The notes: generated by a model from the letters alone, not told the origin. Shown: positions 43,223-52,686, counted from the first letter of the stretch. The stretch: 56,914 nucleotides of DNA from Pseudomonas donghuensis (GCF_000259195.1 NZ_JH650778.1:23154-80067), one strand, 5' to 3'. Numbers and translations are program-made.

Positions 43223-44563
43223 ATGGACCCTTCCCCTGGTTTCAACCTCGCTGCACTTTTCGCCGATTTCGGCATGATTCTTTTTGCTCTGCTGCTGGTT
43301 CTGCTCAACGGCTTTTTCGTTGCCGCCGAGTTCGCCATGGTCAAATTGCGCTCGACCCGGGTCGAGTCGATTGCCGAGCAGCATGGCTGGCGCGGGCAAA
43401 TCCTGCGCACCGTGCACAGCCAGCTGGACGCCTACCTGTCCGCTTGCCAACTGGGTATCACCCTCGCCTCGCTGGGCCTGGGCTGGGTTGGTGAACCAGC
43501 CTTCGCCCACCTGCTCGAGCCGCTGCTGGGTGCGGTCGGCGTCGAATCGCCGGAAGTCATCAAGGCCATCTCGTTCTTCAGTGCCTTCTTCGTCATCTCC
43601 TACCTGCACATCGTCGTCGGCGAGCTGGCGCCCAAGTCCTGGGCGATCCGCAAGCCCGAACTGCTGTCGTTGTGGACGGCGGTGCCGCTGTACCTGTTCT
43701 ACTGGCTGGTGTACCCGGCGATCTACCTGCTCAACGCCAGCGCCAACGCCATCCTGCGTATCGCAGGCCAAGGTGAGCCCGGGCCGCACCACGAACACCA
43801 TTACAGCCGTGAAGAGCTCAAGCTGATCCTGCACTCCAGCCGTGGCCAGGACCCCAGCGACCAAGGTATGCGGGTGCTGGCGTCCGCGGTGGAAATGGGC
43901 GAGCTGGAAGTCGTCGACTGGGCCAACTCCCGTGAAGACATGGTCTGCCTCGATGCCAATGCGCCGCTCAAGGAAATCCTCGCGATGTTCCGCCGGCACA
44001 AATTCAGCCGCTACCCGGTGCTCGATGCCGAGCGCGGGGAGTTCATCGGCCTGCTGCACATCAAGGACCTGCTGCTGGAGCTGGCCGACCTCGACCATAT
44101 CCCCGAGTCGTTCAACCTGGCCGAGCTGACCCGTCCGCTGGAGCGCGTGTCGCGGCACATGCCGCTGGCCCATCTGCTCGAACAGTTCCGCAAGGGCGGC
44201 GCGCATTTCGCCCTGGTCGAGGAAGCCGACGGCAAAGTCATCGGCTACCTGACCATGGAAGACGTGTTGGAAGTGCTGGTCGGCGATATCCAGGACGAAC
44301 ACCGCAAGGCCGAACGCGGCATCCTTGCCTACCAGCCGGGCAAGCTGCTGGTGCGCGGCGACACCCCGTTGTTCAAGGTCGAGCGCCTGCTCGGCGTGGA
44401 CCTTGACCATATCGAAGCGGAAACCCTCGCCGGCCTGGTCTACGAGACCCTCAAGCGGGTGCCGGAAGAGGAAGAGCTGCTGGAAGTCGAAGGCCTGCGC
44501 ATCATCATCAAGAAGATGAAAGGCCCGAAGATCGTCCTGGCCAAGGTGCTCAAGCTCGATTGA
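43223..44563 (+). CDS. CNNM/CorC-HlyC type transporter with CBS pair
   Basis: 446 residues. An N-terminal DUF21 membrane domain with about four helices (LLVLLNGFFVAAEFAMVKLR), two CBS domains (about residues 215-335) and a C-terminal CorC_HlyC domain (KVERLLGVDLDHIEAETLAG). Related proteins move Mg or Co or set resistance to other ions. It follows phoR by about 113 bases. The ribosome-binding site is weak; leader hairpins lie upstream. Confidence 0.9.
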   Translation: MDPSPGFNLAALFADFGMILFALLLVLLNGFFVAAEFAMVKLRSTRVESIAEQHGWRGQILRTVHSQLDAYLSACQLGITLASLGLGWVGEPAFAHLLEPLLGAVGVESPEVIKAISFFSAFFVISYLHIVVGELAPKSWAIRKPELLSLWTAVPLYLFYWLVYPAIYLLNASANAILRIAGQGEPGPHHEHHYSREELKLILHSSRGQDPSDQGMRVLASAVEMGELEVVDWANSREDMVCLDANAPLKEILAMFRRHKFSRYPVLDAERGEFIGLLHIKDLLLELADLDHIPESFNLAELTRPLERVSRHMPLAHLLEQFRKGGAHFALVEEADGKVIGYLTMEDVLEVLVGDIQDEHRKAERGILAYQPGKLLVRGDTPLFKVERLLGVDLDHIEAETLAGLVYETLKRVPEEEELLEVEGLRIIIKKMKGPKIVLAKVLKLD

Positions 44564-44569
44564 GCCGCC

Positions 44570-45466
44570 TCAGGGGTTGCCGGCGGTAAAATTCGGCAAC
44601 CCACCGACGGGCTGGTTGAACTGGTAGGGAATCGACTCCAGCGCCAGCCCGACGTTGCGCTGCACCACAAAATGCAGATGCGGCCCGCTGCTGTTGCCGG
44701 TATTGCCGGACTTGGCCAGCGGCGTGCCATACACCACCCGCTGCCCTTCCCTGACCACCACCGAGCCGCGCATCAGGTGCAGATACACGCCCATGGTGCC
44801 GTCTTCGTGGAGGATCCGTACGAAATTGCCCGAAGGATGGCTGCCACGGCCGCTCTGGCTGTTTTCAGTCTTGATTACCACCCCTGCCCTGGCGGCGATG
44901 ATCGGCGTGCCCTCGGGCATGGCGATGTCCATGGCATAGCGACCCTTGGGCCCGAAGTGGCTGTAGCGGCCATTGGGCCCCTGGGACAGGCGAAAGGGCC
45001 CGCCACGCCAGGGCAAGGGGTAGCGGAAGGCCAGTTGGCGCTGGCCCGGGTTGCCCAGGGCGTAAGAGAATTTCTCCTTGTAGCTCACCGGCCTGCCGGG
45101 CTGCCGCGCACTTAGCAGGGTCAACGGCATCGTCGTGCGCGCCGGTATTACCCCCCGTACCAGCCGTGACGCCCCACCCTGCACATTGCCCATGCGCTGC
45201 AAACGCAGCTCCACCTCGACTGGCGCGTAAGTGTCGTTGCGCGCACTGAAGCGCACACCACCGGCAAACCGGCTGACCTGCAACTGCACCTGGGTGTCCA
45301 GCTGTTCGACCATCCTGTCGCCAAAGACAAATGCCCGGCTGCCGGGAATCGGGCGATCGGAATAAGACACCACGCCATAAGCGTCGGTACTTTTGTACAG
45401 GGTGATGCCCAGCACAGGGCTGCAAGCCGTGAGCAAGGCGCAGAACAGCAGCGTGCGTGCAGGCAT
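44570..45466 (-). CDS. M23 family peptidase-like protein (LytM) with DUF4124-like start
   Basis: 298 residues. A lipobox-like LLTAC (Cys15) follows the signal sequence. Then comes a DUF4124-like segment (ITLYKSTDAYGVVSYSDRPI) and a C-terminal M23 domain with GRYAMDIAMPEGTPI and SGPHLHFVVQ, holding the zinc-site His and Asp pattern. It may cut or regulate peptidoglycan cutting in the envelope. Start MPARTLLF at 45466 is preferred over one at 45586 because it begins the signal peptide. It converges with the transporter gene six bases away. Confidence 0.85.
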   Translation of the reverse strand: MPARTLLFCALLTACSPVLGITLYKSTDAYGVVSYSDRPIPGSRAFVFGDRMVEQLDTQVQLQVSRFAGGVRFSARNDTYAPVEVELRLQRMGNVQGGASRLVRGVIPARTTMPLTLLSARQPGRPVSYKEKFSYALGNPGQRQLAFRYPLPWRGGPFRLSQGPNGRYSHFGPKGRYAMDIAMPEGTPIIAARAGVVIKTENSQSGRGSHPSGNFVRILHEDGTMGVYLHLMRGSVVVREGQRVVYGTPLAKSGNTGNSSGPHLHFVVQRNVGLALESIPYQFNQPVGGLPNFTAGNP

Positions 45467-45574
45467 GAGTAGTGGCTTTTTGACAGTTGATGGTCTGTCG
45501 AAGCCTAGCAGCAGATTTTGGCGGGGATGCGGCGAGAGTGTTTCAGGGGTGTGCCAGGAGACGAGCGGTGCATT

Positions 45575-45709
45575 GATCGCCGGCAAGGCCGGCTCCTGTA
45601 GGAGCGGGCTTGCCCCGCGAGGAGGCCAGCCCAGTCAATACATCAGGTGTTGTCTGGATTGCGACCGCTGCGCGCTCGATCGCGGGGCAAGGCCCGCTCC
45701 CACAGGGCC
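45575..45709. repeat. Two REP elements between the M23 and response-regulator genes
   Basis: One lies at about 45575-45619 (GGAGCGGGCTTGCCCCGCG with its partner arm) and one at about 45679-45709 (CGCGGGGCAAGGCCCGCTCC). They flank a non-coding stretch without other features. Confidence 0.8.
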
Positions 45710-45710
45710 G

Positions 45711-46607
45711 TCAGGCCCCCGGTACGAAGTGCTTCTGCGCCGATCCGCGGGCGATCAAGCGCGACAGGTAGTCGAGCTTCTGCGCATCCTGGTCAACAAA
45801 CTTGAAGGTCAGTTGCAGCCAGTCGCTGTCCGGCTTGGGCTCCAGCGCGGCAATCGCATGCAGGTAGCCGTTAAGACGCGCGATCTCGGCGTTCTCGCCC
45901 TGCTCCAGGTCGAGTACCGCACCTTCCAGTACCTGTGGCAGGGTTTCGCCACGACGCACCACCAGCAGCGCCTCCTTGAGGCTCAGCGCCTTGATCACGC
46001 ACGGCTGAACGCCGCTTGGCAAACGCAGTTGGCCCTGGCCACGACCTGCCGGTGCCGCAGCGCCAGGCTTGGGAGCGCTCACCAACGGTTTGGCCGCTGC
46101 CACGGGGGCCGCTGGCGCTGTCGGCTTGACCGTTTCGGCACGGCCGCCGGTCAGGGCGCTCAGCGAGTCGTTGGCAAAGGCCGAACTGGCGCGGGTCGGC
46201 GCACTGGCCAGCAAGGTGTCGAGTTTGCCAACCTTGGTCAGGGCTTTCTTCACCTTGGTCAGCAGTTGCTCGTTGGTGAATGGCTTGCCGACAAAGTCCG
46301 AAACCCCGGCCTGAATCGCCTGGACGACGTTCTCCTTGTCGCCGCGGCTGGTGACCATGATGAACGGCAAGGTCTTCATCGACTCCTGCTGGCGGCACCA
46401 GGTCAGCAGTTCAAGACCGGACATTTCCGGCATTTCCCAGTCGCACAGGACCAGGTCGAAAGTCTCACGGCTCAGCAAGGTCTGGGCCTTGCGACCGTTG
46501 ACCGCGTCTTCGATGACGATACCGGGGAAGTAGTTACGCAGGCACTTCTTGACCAGGTCGCGAATGAACGGCGCATCATCCACAACCAACACACTGACTT
46601 TACTCAT
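45711..46607 (-). CDS. Response regulator with PilZ-like C-terminal domain
   Basis: 298 residues. The receiver has Asp10/Asp11, Asp56 in LVLCDWEMPEMSG and Lys in GKPFTNEQLL. A Pro/Ala-rich linker (about residues 145-195) follows, then a domain of about 100 residues (RLPSGVQPCVIKALSLKEAL onward) that resembles PilZ without a clear RxxxR pair. It neighbours phoU. AATAGGAGTGGCG precedes the ATG at 46607. Confidence 0.78.
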   Translation of the reverse strand: MSKVSVLVVDDAPFIRDLVKKCLRNYFPGIVIEDAVNGRKAQTLLSRETFDLVLCDWEMPEMSGLELLTWCRQQESMKTLPFIMVTSRGDKENVVQAIQAGVSDFVGKPFTNEQLLTKVKKALTKVGKLDTLLASAPTRASSAFANDSLSALTGGRAETVKPTAPAAPVAAAKPLVSAPKPGAAAPAGRGQGQLRLPSGVQPCVIKALSLKEALLVVRRGETLPQVLEGAVLDLEQGENAEIARLNGYLHAIAALEPKPDSDWLQLTFKFVDQDAQKLDYLSRLIARGSAQKHFVPGA

Positions 46608-46720
46608 CGCCACTCCTATTGAATCCCGACTAGCATAACGCTGACTGATGGCCATTTGCCAAACATTGGGTCACGCCGGGACTCGTTGTTTCGTTCGCGG
46701 CTGCCTCACCCGCAAACGAA

Positions 46721-46744
46721 AACGCCCGGCCAAGGCCGGGCGTT
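46721..46744 (-). terminator. Terminator of the pst-phoU operon
   Basis: AACGCCCGGCC / GGCCGGGCGTT (46721-46731 and 46734-46744), then on the minus strand a T-rich TTCGTTT. Confidence 0.75.
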
Positions 46745-46759
46745 CATTCTCGGGCAGTC

Positions 46760-47518
46760 TTAGTTATCGTCAGATTTGCCCGGAACATTAGCGCTTTCAC
46801 CACTGCGCTGAACCTCTTCTTGCATACGCTTGAGGCCCAGGTGACGCACATCGGTGCCGCGTACCAGGTAGATCACCAGTTCGGAGATATTACGGGCGTG
46901 GTCGCCGATACGCTCCAGCGAACGCAAGGCCCAGATCACGCTGAGAACACGCGAGATCGAGCGTGGATCTTCCATCATGTAAGTGACCAGCTCGCGCAGC
47001 GCGGTCTTGTACTCGCGGTCGATGGTCTTGTCGTACTGAGCGACCGAGAGTGCCAGGTCGGCATCGAAACGGGCAAAGGCATCGAGGGCATCACGGACCA
47101 TGTTGCGCACCTGGTCACCGATGTGACGCACTTCGACATAACCACGCGGCGACTCGCCTTCCTCGCACAGCTGGATGGCGCGGCGGGCAATCTTGGTCGA
47201 CTCGTCGCCGATGCGCTCCAGGTCGATCACCGACTTGGAAATGCTGATGATCAGACGCAAGTCGGACGCCGCCGGCTGGCGCCGGGCAAGAATGCGCACG
47301 CACTCTTCGTCGATATTGCGCTCCATCTGGTTGATCTGCTCGTCGACTTCGCGCACCTGCTGGGCCAGGCCAGAATCGGCCTCGATCAGCGCGGTAACCG
47401 CGTCGTTGACCTGCTTCTCGACCAGGCCGCCCATCGCCAGGAGGTGGCTGCGAACCTCTTCGAGTTCGGCGTTGAACTGCTGGGAGATATGGTGGGTAAG
47501 GCTGTCTTTATCGATCAT
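46760..47518 (-). CDS. phoU: Phosphate signalling protein PhoU
   Basis: 252 residues, two PhoU repeats (ERNIDEECVRILARRQPAAS, then SLERIGDHARNISELVIYLV). It links the Pst transporter to PhoR so that the Pho genes are off when phosphate is plentiful. Start MIDKDSLTHH at 47518. Last gene of the operon. Confidence 0.96.
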   Translation of the reverse strand: MIDKDSLTHHISQQFNAELEEVRSHLLAMGGLVEKQVNDAVTALIEADSGLAQQVREVDEQINQMERNIDEECVRILARRQPAASDLRLIISISKSVIDLERIGDESTKIARRAIQLCEEGESPRGYVEVRHIGDQVRNMVRDALDAFARFDADLALSVAQYDKTIDREYKTALRELVTYMMEDPRSISRVLSVIWALRSLERIGDHARNISELVIYLVRGTDVRHLGLKRMQEEVQRSGESANVPGKSDDN

Positions 47519-47534
47519 GCTTTCGCTCCGCGAA

Positions 47535-47633
47535 AAAGCTTCAAGTAGCAAGCTTCAAGCTTCAAGTTTGTTCGTGTCGTTCCCGGGCTTCACGCTCGCC
47601 ACTTTCTTGCAGCTTGCGGCTTTAAACTTGCAA
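47535..47633. repeat. GCAAGCTTCAAG-type repeat between phoU and pstB
   Basis: Runs of GCAAGCTTCAAGCTTCAAG face CTTGCAGCTTGCGG and AAACTTGCAACTG. They can fold into hairpins in the pstB-phoU spacer. Confidence 0.7.
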
Positions 47634-47639
47634 CTGCCG

Positions 47640-48473
47640 TTAACCGTAACGGCCAGTGATGTAGTCTTCGGTCTGCTTCTTCGCCGGATTGGTGAACAAT
47701 GTGTCGGTATCACCGAACTCGACGAGCTTGCCCATGTACATGAACGCGGTGTAGTCGGAGACCCGCGCCGCCTGTTGCATGTTATGGGTAACGATGACGA
47801 TGGTGTACTTGGACTTGAGCTCGTAGATCAGCTCTTCAACCTTCAGCGTCGAGATCGGGTCGAGTGCCGAGCAGGGCTCGTCGAGCAGCAGCACTTCTGG
47901 CTCCACGGCGATGGTGCGGGCAATCACCAGACGTTGCTGCTGGCCACCGGACAGACCCAGCGCCGACTCATGCAGGCGGTCCTTGACCTCATCCCACAGT
48001 GCCGCGCCCTTCAACGCCCACTCAACCGCTTCGTCGAGCACGCGCTTCTTGTTGATGCCCTGGATGCGCAGGCCGTAGACCACGTTCTCGTAGATGGTCT
48101 TGGGGAACGGGTTGGGCTTCTGGAACACCATGCCAACCCGGCGGCGCAGCTCGGCCACGTCTTCGCCCTTGCGGTAGATGTCGTTGCCGTAGAGGTTGAT
48201 CGCACCTTCGACGCGGCAGCCGTCAACCAGGTCGTTCATACGGTTGAACGTACGCAGCAAGGTCGATTTACCGCAGCCGGACGGGCCGATGAAGGCGGTC
48301 ACGCGCTGCTTGGGGATGTTCATGCTGACATCGAACAGGGCTTGCTTGTCGCCGTAGTACAGGCTCAGGCCAGGCACTTCGATGGCTACGGTTTCTTCAG
48401 CCAGGCGCAGGCTCTGTTTGTCGCGACCCAGGGCCGACATGTCGATACCGTGAGAATGGGTTTCATGTTGCAT
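47640..48473 (-). CDS. pstB: Phosphate ABC transporter ATPase PstB
   Basis: 277 residues. Walker A AFIGPSGCGKSTLLRTFNRM, signature LGLSGGQQQRLVIARTI, Walker B VLLLDEPCSALDPIST. It powers phosphate import through PstA-PstC. ATG 48473 has CGGAGTGAAATC upstream. Confidence 0.97.
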   Translation of the reverse strand: MQHETHSHGIDMSALGRDKQSLRLAEETVAIEVPGLSLYYGDKQALFDVSMNIPKQRVTAFIGPSGCGKSTLLRTFNRMNDLVDGCRVEGAINLYGNDIYRKGEDVAELRRRVGMVFQKPNPFPKTIYENVVYGLRIQGINKKRVLDEAVEWALKGAALWDEVKDRLHESALGLSGGQQQRLVIARTIAVEPEVLLLDEPCSALDPISTLKVEELIYELKSKYTIVIVTHNMQQAARVSDYTAFMYMGKLVEFGDTDTLFTNPAKKQTEDYITGRYG

Positions 48474-48483
48474 GATTTCACTC

Positions 48484-48560
48484 CGTTTGTAGCTGCAAGC
48501 TTCTAGCTGCACGCTGCAAGTTTGAGCAAAAGCGGCGTGTAGCTTGCCGCTTATGGCTAA
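48484..48560. repeat. GCAAGCTTCTAGC-type repeat between pstB and pstA
   Basis: GTAGCTGCAAGCTTCTAGCT and CACGCTGCAAGTTT, then GTAGCTTGCCGCTTATGGCT; the same style as the repeats at 41702 and 47535. Confidence 0.7.
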
Positions 48561-48570
48561 TAGCTTTCAG

Positions 48571-50241
48571 TCAACTATCCAGCGCCTTGTACTTCTCGCG
48601 CAGGTGGTTACGAATCCAGACCGCCGAGAGGTTCAACGTGGCGATTACCAGCACCAGCAGCAACGCGGTGGCGTACACCAGCGGCCGCGCGGCCTCGACG
48701 TTGGGGCTCTGGAAGCCGACGTCATAGATGTGGAAGCCCAGGTGCATGATCTTCTGGTCCAGGTGCAGGTACGGGTAGTTGCCGTCCACCGGCAGCGAAG
48801 GCGCAAGCTTCACCACCCCCACCAGCATCAGCGGCGCCACTTCACCGGCGGCGCGGGCCACGGCGAGGATCATGCCGGTCATCATCGCCGGGCTGGCCAT
48901 CGGCAGGACGATCTTCCACAAAGTCTCGGCCTTGGTCGCACCGAGCGCCAACGAGCCTTCACGGACCGTGCGCGGAATTCGCGCCAGGCCTTCTTCGGTG
49001 GCCACGATCACCACCGGCACCGCCAGCAGCGCCAGGGTCAGCGAAGCCCAGAGCAGGCCCGGGGTACCCAGGGTCGGCGCGGGCAAGGCTTCGGGGAAGA
49101 ACAACCGGTCGAGCGAGCCACCCAGCACATAGACGAAGAAGCCCAGGCCGAACACGCCGTAAACGATTGCCGGAACACCCGCCAGGTTGTTCACCGCGAT
49201 ACGGATCAAGCGGGTCACCGGGCCCTGACGCGCATACTCACGCAGGTACACCGCCGCCAGTACGCCGAACGGGGTGACGATCACGGCCATGATCAGGGTC
49301 ATCATCACGGTACCGAAGATCGCCGGGAAGATCCCGCCTTCGGTGTTGGCTTCACGCGGGTCGTCGCTGAGGAATTCCCAGACCTTGGCAAAGTACACAC
49401 CCAGCTTGGTGAATACGCCCATGCCGTTTGGCTGGTAGGCGTGCACCACCTTGCTCAGGTTGATTTCCACCTCACGACCATTACCGTCCTTGGCTACCAG
49501 GCTGTCGCGGCCGAAGTCCTGGTGCAGGCCGCCCAGGCGCTCTTCGATGGCCTTGTAGCGGTTGTTCAGCTCGGCGCGCTCGGCTTCGATATCAGCCTGG
49601 GCAGCGGCATCCAGCTTGCCATCCAGTTCCAGCTTGCGGGTCTGCAGGCGCAGGCGCTCAAGGCCGTAGTTGATCGCACCGATGTCTTTCTTCTCAAGCC
49701 TCTGCAGCTCGCCGGCCAGCTTGTCGGCACGCTTGAGGCGGTTCTGCAGTTCGCTCCAGGCGGCCTGGCCTTCGGCGACCACCTTGCCGTTCTCCTTGAC
49801 GCTGACCAGGTAGCCGTAGAAGTTGCCCCACTCGCGGCGCTCCAGGGCGATCAGGTCGACCGGCTTCTGCTGGTCGGTCAGCCATTCGCCAACCACCCAG
49901 GTGAAGTCGCTGCCGTTGAGGTCGCGGTTACCGATCTTGATCAGCTCGCGGGTCATGAACTCAGGGCCTTCGTCAGGCACCGGCAAGCCGGCACCCTTCA
50001 GACGCGCGCGAGGTACTTCTTCCTTCTGCACCACTTCGCCGACGACGATGTGGTTGGCCTGGCCAGGCACGTTGTAGCTGGCTTGCAGCAGGTCGGCCGG
50101 CCAGAAGTGGCCAAGGCCGCGCACGGCGATCACGGCGAGCAGACCAATGGTCATGATCACCGCGATGGCGACCGCGCCACCGCTCATCCAGACGCCAGGG
50201 GCGCCGCTCTTGAACCAGCTTTTGAGGGAATCCTTTTTCAC
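48571..50241 (-). CDS. pstA: Phosphate ABC transporter permease PstA
   Basis: 556 residues, much longer than E. coli PstA (about 296). One N-terminal helix, a long insert with coiled-coil character (about residues 150-250; LKRADKLAGELQRLEKKDIG), and then the C-terminal permease part with about six helices (LRIPRTVREG-type loop EEGLARIPRTVREGSLALGA). The extended form is typical of Pseudomonas. AAGGTAGCGATCC precedes the ATG. Confidence 0.94.
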   Translation of the reverse strand: MKKDSLKSWFKSGAPGVWMSGGAVAIAVIMTIGLLAVIAVRGLGHFWPADLLQASYNVPGQANHIVVGEVVQKEEVPRARLKGAGLPVPDEGPEFMTRELIKIGNRDLNGSDFTWVVGEWLTDQQKPVDLIALERREWGNFYGYLVSVKENGKVVAEGQAAWSELQNRLKRADKLAGELQRLEKKDIGAINYGLERLRLQTRKLELDGKLDAAAQADIEAERAELNNRYKAIEERLGGLHQDFGRDSLVAKDGNGREVEINLSKVVHAYQPNGMGVFTKLGVYFAKVWEFLSDDPREANTEGGIFPAIFGTVMMTLIMAVIVTPFGVLAAVYLREYARQGPVTRLIRIAVNNLAGVPAIVYGVFGLGFFVYVLGGSLDRLFFPEALPAPTLGTPGLLWASLTLALLAVPVVIVATEEGLARIPRTVREGSLALGATKAETLWKIVLPMASPAMMTGMILAVARAAGEVAPLMLVGVVKLAPSLPVDGNYPYLHLDQKIMHLGFHIYDVGFQSPNVEAARPLVYATALLLVLVIATLNLSAVWIRNHLREKYKALDS

Positions 50242-50258
50242 GGATCGCTACCTTTCTA

Positions 50259-52547
50259 TCAAAGCGACGAGTATTTCTTGCGCAGACGCTGGCGAATCAG
50301 CTCGGCCAAGGTGTTCATCACGAAGGTGAACATCAGCAGCACCAGCGCGGCGAGGAACAGCACGCGGTAATGACTGCCACCGACTTCCGATTCGGGCATC
50401 TCCACCGCAACGTTGGCCGCCAGGGTGCGCATACCTTCGAACAGGTTCATTTCCATGACCGGGGTGTTGCCGGTGGCCATCAGCACGATCATGGTTTCAC
50501 CCACGGCGCGGCCCATGCCGATCATCAGCGCGGAGAAGATCCCCGGGCTTGCGGTCAGGATGACCACGCGGGTCAGGGTCTGCCACGGCGTGGCACCGAG
50601 CGCCAGCGACCCCAGGGTCAGGCTGCGCGGCACGCTGAATACGGCGTCTTCGGCGATCGAGTAGATGTTCGGGATCACCGCGAAGCCCATGGCAATGCCC
50701 ACGACCAGGGCGTTGCGCTGGTCATAGGTAATCTTCAGATCGTTGGTGATCCACAGGCGCATGTCACCGTCGAAGAACCAGGTCTCGATGAACGGGCTCA
50801 TGTACAGGGCAAACCAGCCGGTGAACAGGATCACCGGGATCAGGATCGCCGCTTCCCAGCCATCCGGCACCCGCAGGCGCAGCGACTCGGGCAGACGGCT
50901 CCAGGTGAAGCCGGCGACCAGGATGCCCAGCGGCATCAACAGGAACAGGCTGAACACACCTGGCAGGTGACCTTCAAGGAATGGCGCCAGGAACAGGCCG
51001 GCGAAGAAGCCGAGAATCACCGTCGGCATCGCTTCCATCAGCTCGATCACCGGCTTGACCTTGCGGCGCATGCCCGGAGCCATGAAATAGGCGGTGTAGA
51101 TGGCGGCAGCAATGGCCAGCGGCGCGGCCAGGATCATCGCGTAGAACGCAGCCTTGAGAGTACCGAAGGTCAGCGGCGACAGGCTCAGCTTGGGTTCGAA
51201 GTCCGTGTTCGAGGCGGTCGACTGCCAAACGTACTTGGGCTCGTCGTAGTTCTCGTACCAAACCTTGCTCCACAGCGCGCTCCAGGACACTTCCGGGTGC
51301 GGGTTCTTCAGGCTCAGCGGCAGCAGCTTGCCGCCTTCTTCGATGATGATGCGGTTGGCCCGCGGCGACAGCGCCAGGATGCCCGCGCCTTCCGCGGCCG
51401 GTTCGACCAGCAGGGTACGGTGCGCGGTGCTGTGGAACACCCCGAGCTTGCCGTCGGCATCGAGGGCGACGAAACCCTTGCGGCGTTCTTCGGCATCGAT
51501 CTGCACGATCGGCGCCTTGCCCATCTGGAATTCGCGAATGCGCTTGAAGCGCTGCTCGCCATCCGGGTCGCGAGCCATGAACCACTGGGCCAGGCCGCCT
51601 TTGGAGTCACCGATGATCAGCGAGATACCGCCCACCAGCTGGGTGCTGGCAGTGACTTCGGCATTGCCGTCGTCGAGCAGCTTGTAGCGACCGTTGAGGC
51701 TCTTGTCGCGCAGGCTGAAAACGTCGGCCTGGGCGCGACCGTTGATTACATACAGCCATTGCTGACGTGGGTCGATGAAGATGGCTTTGACCGGTTCGGT
51801 CATCTGCGGCAGGTCGATGCGGCTCTGCTCGCTGGTGACTTCGCCGGTCATCATGTTTTCTTCACGGCTCAGCGACACCACCTGCAGGTGCGCACCGGTA
51901 GAGCCGGCCACTACCAGGGTCTCGCCATTGACGTTGAGGCTGACATGTTCCAGCGCGCGGCCCTGGTCGTCCAGGGTGAACGGCTCCTGGCCATACGGGA
52001 AGTCGATGGCCGGACTGATGGTTTTCTTGTTGTCCGGGTAGGTGATCTTGTAGCTGTGGCTGAACGCCAGCGCCTGGCCGTTGGACAGGCCCAGCACCAC
52101 CAACGGGTTGCCCGGCTGATCGGCACCGATCGAAGTCACCTGGGTACCGGCAGGCACCGGCAGATCCACACGCTTGAGCTCGGCACCGGTCTTGGTGTCG
52201 AAGAACAGCGCCTGGCCCTTGTCGGAAACCCGCATGCCGACCAGGTTCTGCTCTTCAAGGGCAATCATCAGTGGCTTGCCGGCGTCCTGCTGCAGCCAGG
52301 TCGGCTCCAGGGCCTTCTTGCTGGTCAGGGTCGCGCCCTGGAACAGCGGCACGACCACGTAGGCCAGGTAGAAGAAGATCAGGGTGATTGCCGCCAGCAC
52401 GGCAAGCCCGCCCACCAGTACATACCAGCGGGTCAGGCGGTCCTTGAGCGCACGCATGCGCCGCTTGCGTTGCAGTTCGGGCGTATTGAAGTCAATCCGC
52501 ACGGGGGGAGAATTTTGGGTCATTGTGGAGTTGGCCAGATCATTCAT
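50259..52547 (-). CDS. pstC: Phosphate ABC transporter permease PstC
   Basis: 762 residues. One helix near 40-65, a large soluble insert (about 70-440), and a C-terminal permease domain (MILAAPLAIAAAIYTAYFMA onward). ATG 52547 fits the sequence, with AGGG upstream; MTQNSPPVRIDF at 52523 is the other candidate. The nearest Pho promoter would start transcription almost at 52547. Confidence 0.93.
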   Translation of the reverse strand: MNDLANSTMTQNSPPVRIDFNTPELQRKRRMRALKDRLTRWYVLVGGLAVLAAITLIFFYLAYVVVPLFQGATLTSKKALEPTWLQQDAGKPLMIALEEQNLVGMRVSDKGQALFFDTKTGAELKRVDLPVPAGTQVTSIGADQPGNPLVVLGLSNGQALAFSHSYKITYPDNKKTISPAIDFPYGQEPFTLDDQGRALEHVSLNVNGETLVVAGSTGAHLQVVSLSREENMMTGEVTSEQSRIDLPQMTEPVKAIFIDPRQQWLYVINGRAQADVFSLRDKSLNGRYKLLDDGNAEVTASTQLVGGISLIIGDSKGGLAQWFMARDPDGEQRFKRIREFQMGKAPIVQIDAEERRKGFVALDADGKLGVFHSTAHRTLLVEPAAEGAGILALSPRANRIIIEEGGKLLPLSLKNPHPEVSWSALWSKVWYENYDEPKYVWQSTASNTDFEPKLSLSPLTFGTLKAAFYAMILAAPLAIAAAIYTAYFMAPGMRRKVKPVIELMEAMPTVILGFFAGLFLAPFLEGHLPGVFSLFLLMPLGILVAGFTWSRLPESLRLRVPDGWEAAILIPVILFTGWFALYMSPFIETWFFDGDMRLWITNDLKITYDQRNALVVGIAMGFAVIPNIYSIAEDAVFSVPRSLTLGSLALGATPWQTLTRVVILTASPGIFSALMIGMGRAVGETMIVLMATGNTPVMEMNLFEGMRTLAANVAVEMPESEVGGSHYRVLFLAALVLLMFTFVMNTLAELIRQRLRKKYSSL

Positions 52548-52553
52548 GCGCAC

Positions 52554-52598
52554 ACCCTAGCGGTCCCGTATGACAAAAACATGACAATGCAGTGACGC
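52554..52598 (-). promoter_or_regulatory. Pho box and -10 upstream of pstC
   Basis: The minus strand shows GCGTCAC-TGCA-TTGTCAT-GTTT-TTGTCAT (52570-52598), three half-sites at an 11-base period. Ten bases on lies TAGGGT (52554-52559), a weak -10. Confidence 0.7.
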
Positions 52599-52633
52599 AA
52601 AAAAGCCCGCCGCGCAGATACCCCTGGCAGCGG
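52599..52633 (-). terminator. Partial terminator between pstS and pstC
   Basis: On the minus strand CCGCTGC (52627-52633) pairs with GCGGCGG (52607-52613, one G-U pair), followed by GC and T6. It would lower read-through from pstS. Confidence 0.5.
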
Positions 52634-52686
52634 ACTCGCAATGAGTGGCGAGACCGGGACAAAACCCGACCCCGCCGGTCTTTCAC

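Noticed and set aside
48544..52595. Very long plus-strand frames (608 and 741 codons) across pstA and pstC
   Set aside because: They mirror well-identified permease genes, are rich in His/Gln/Arg runs typical of antisense GC-rich frames, and show no domain.
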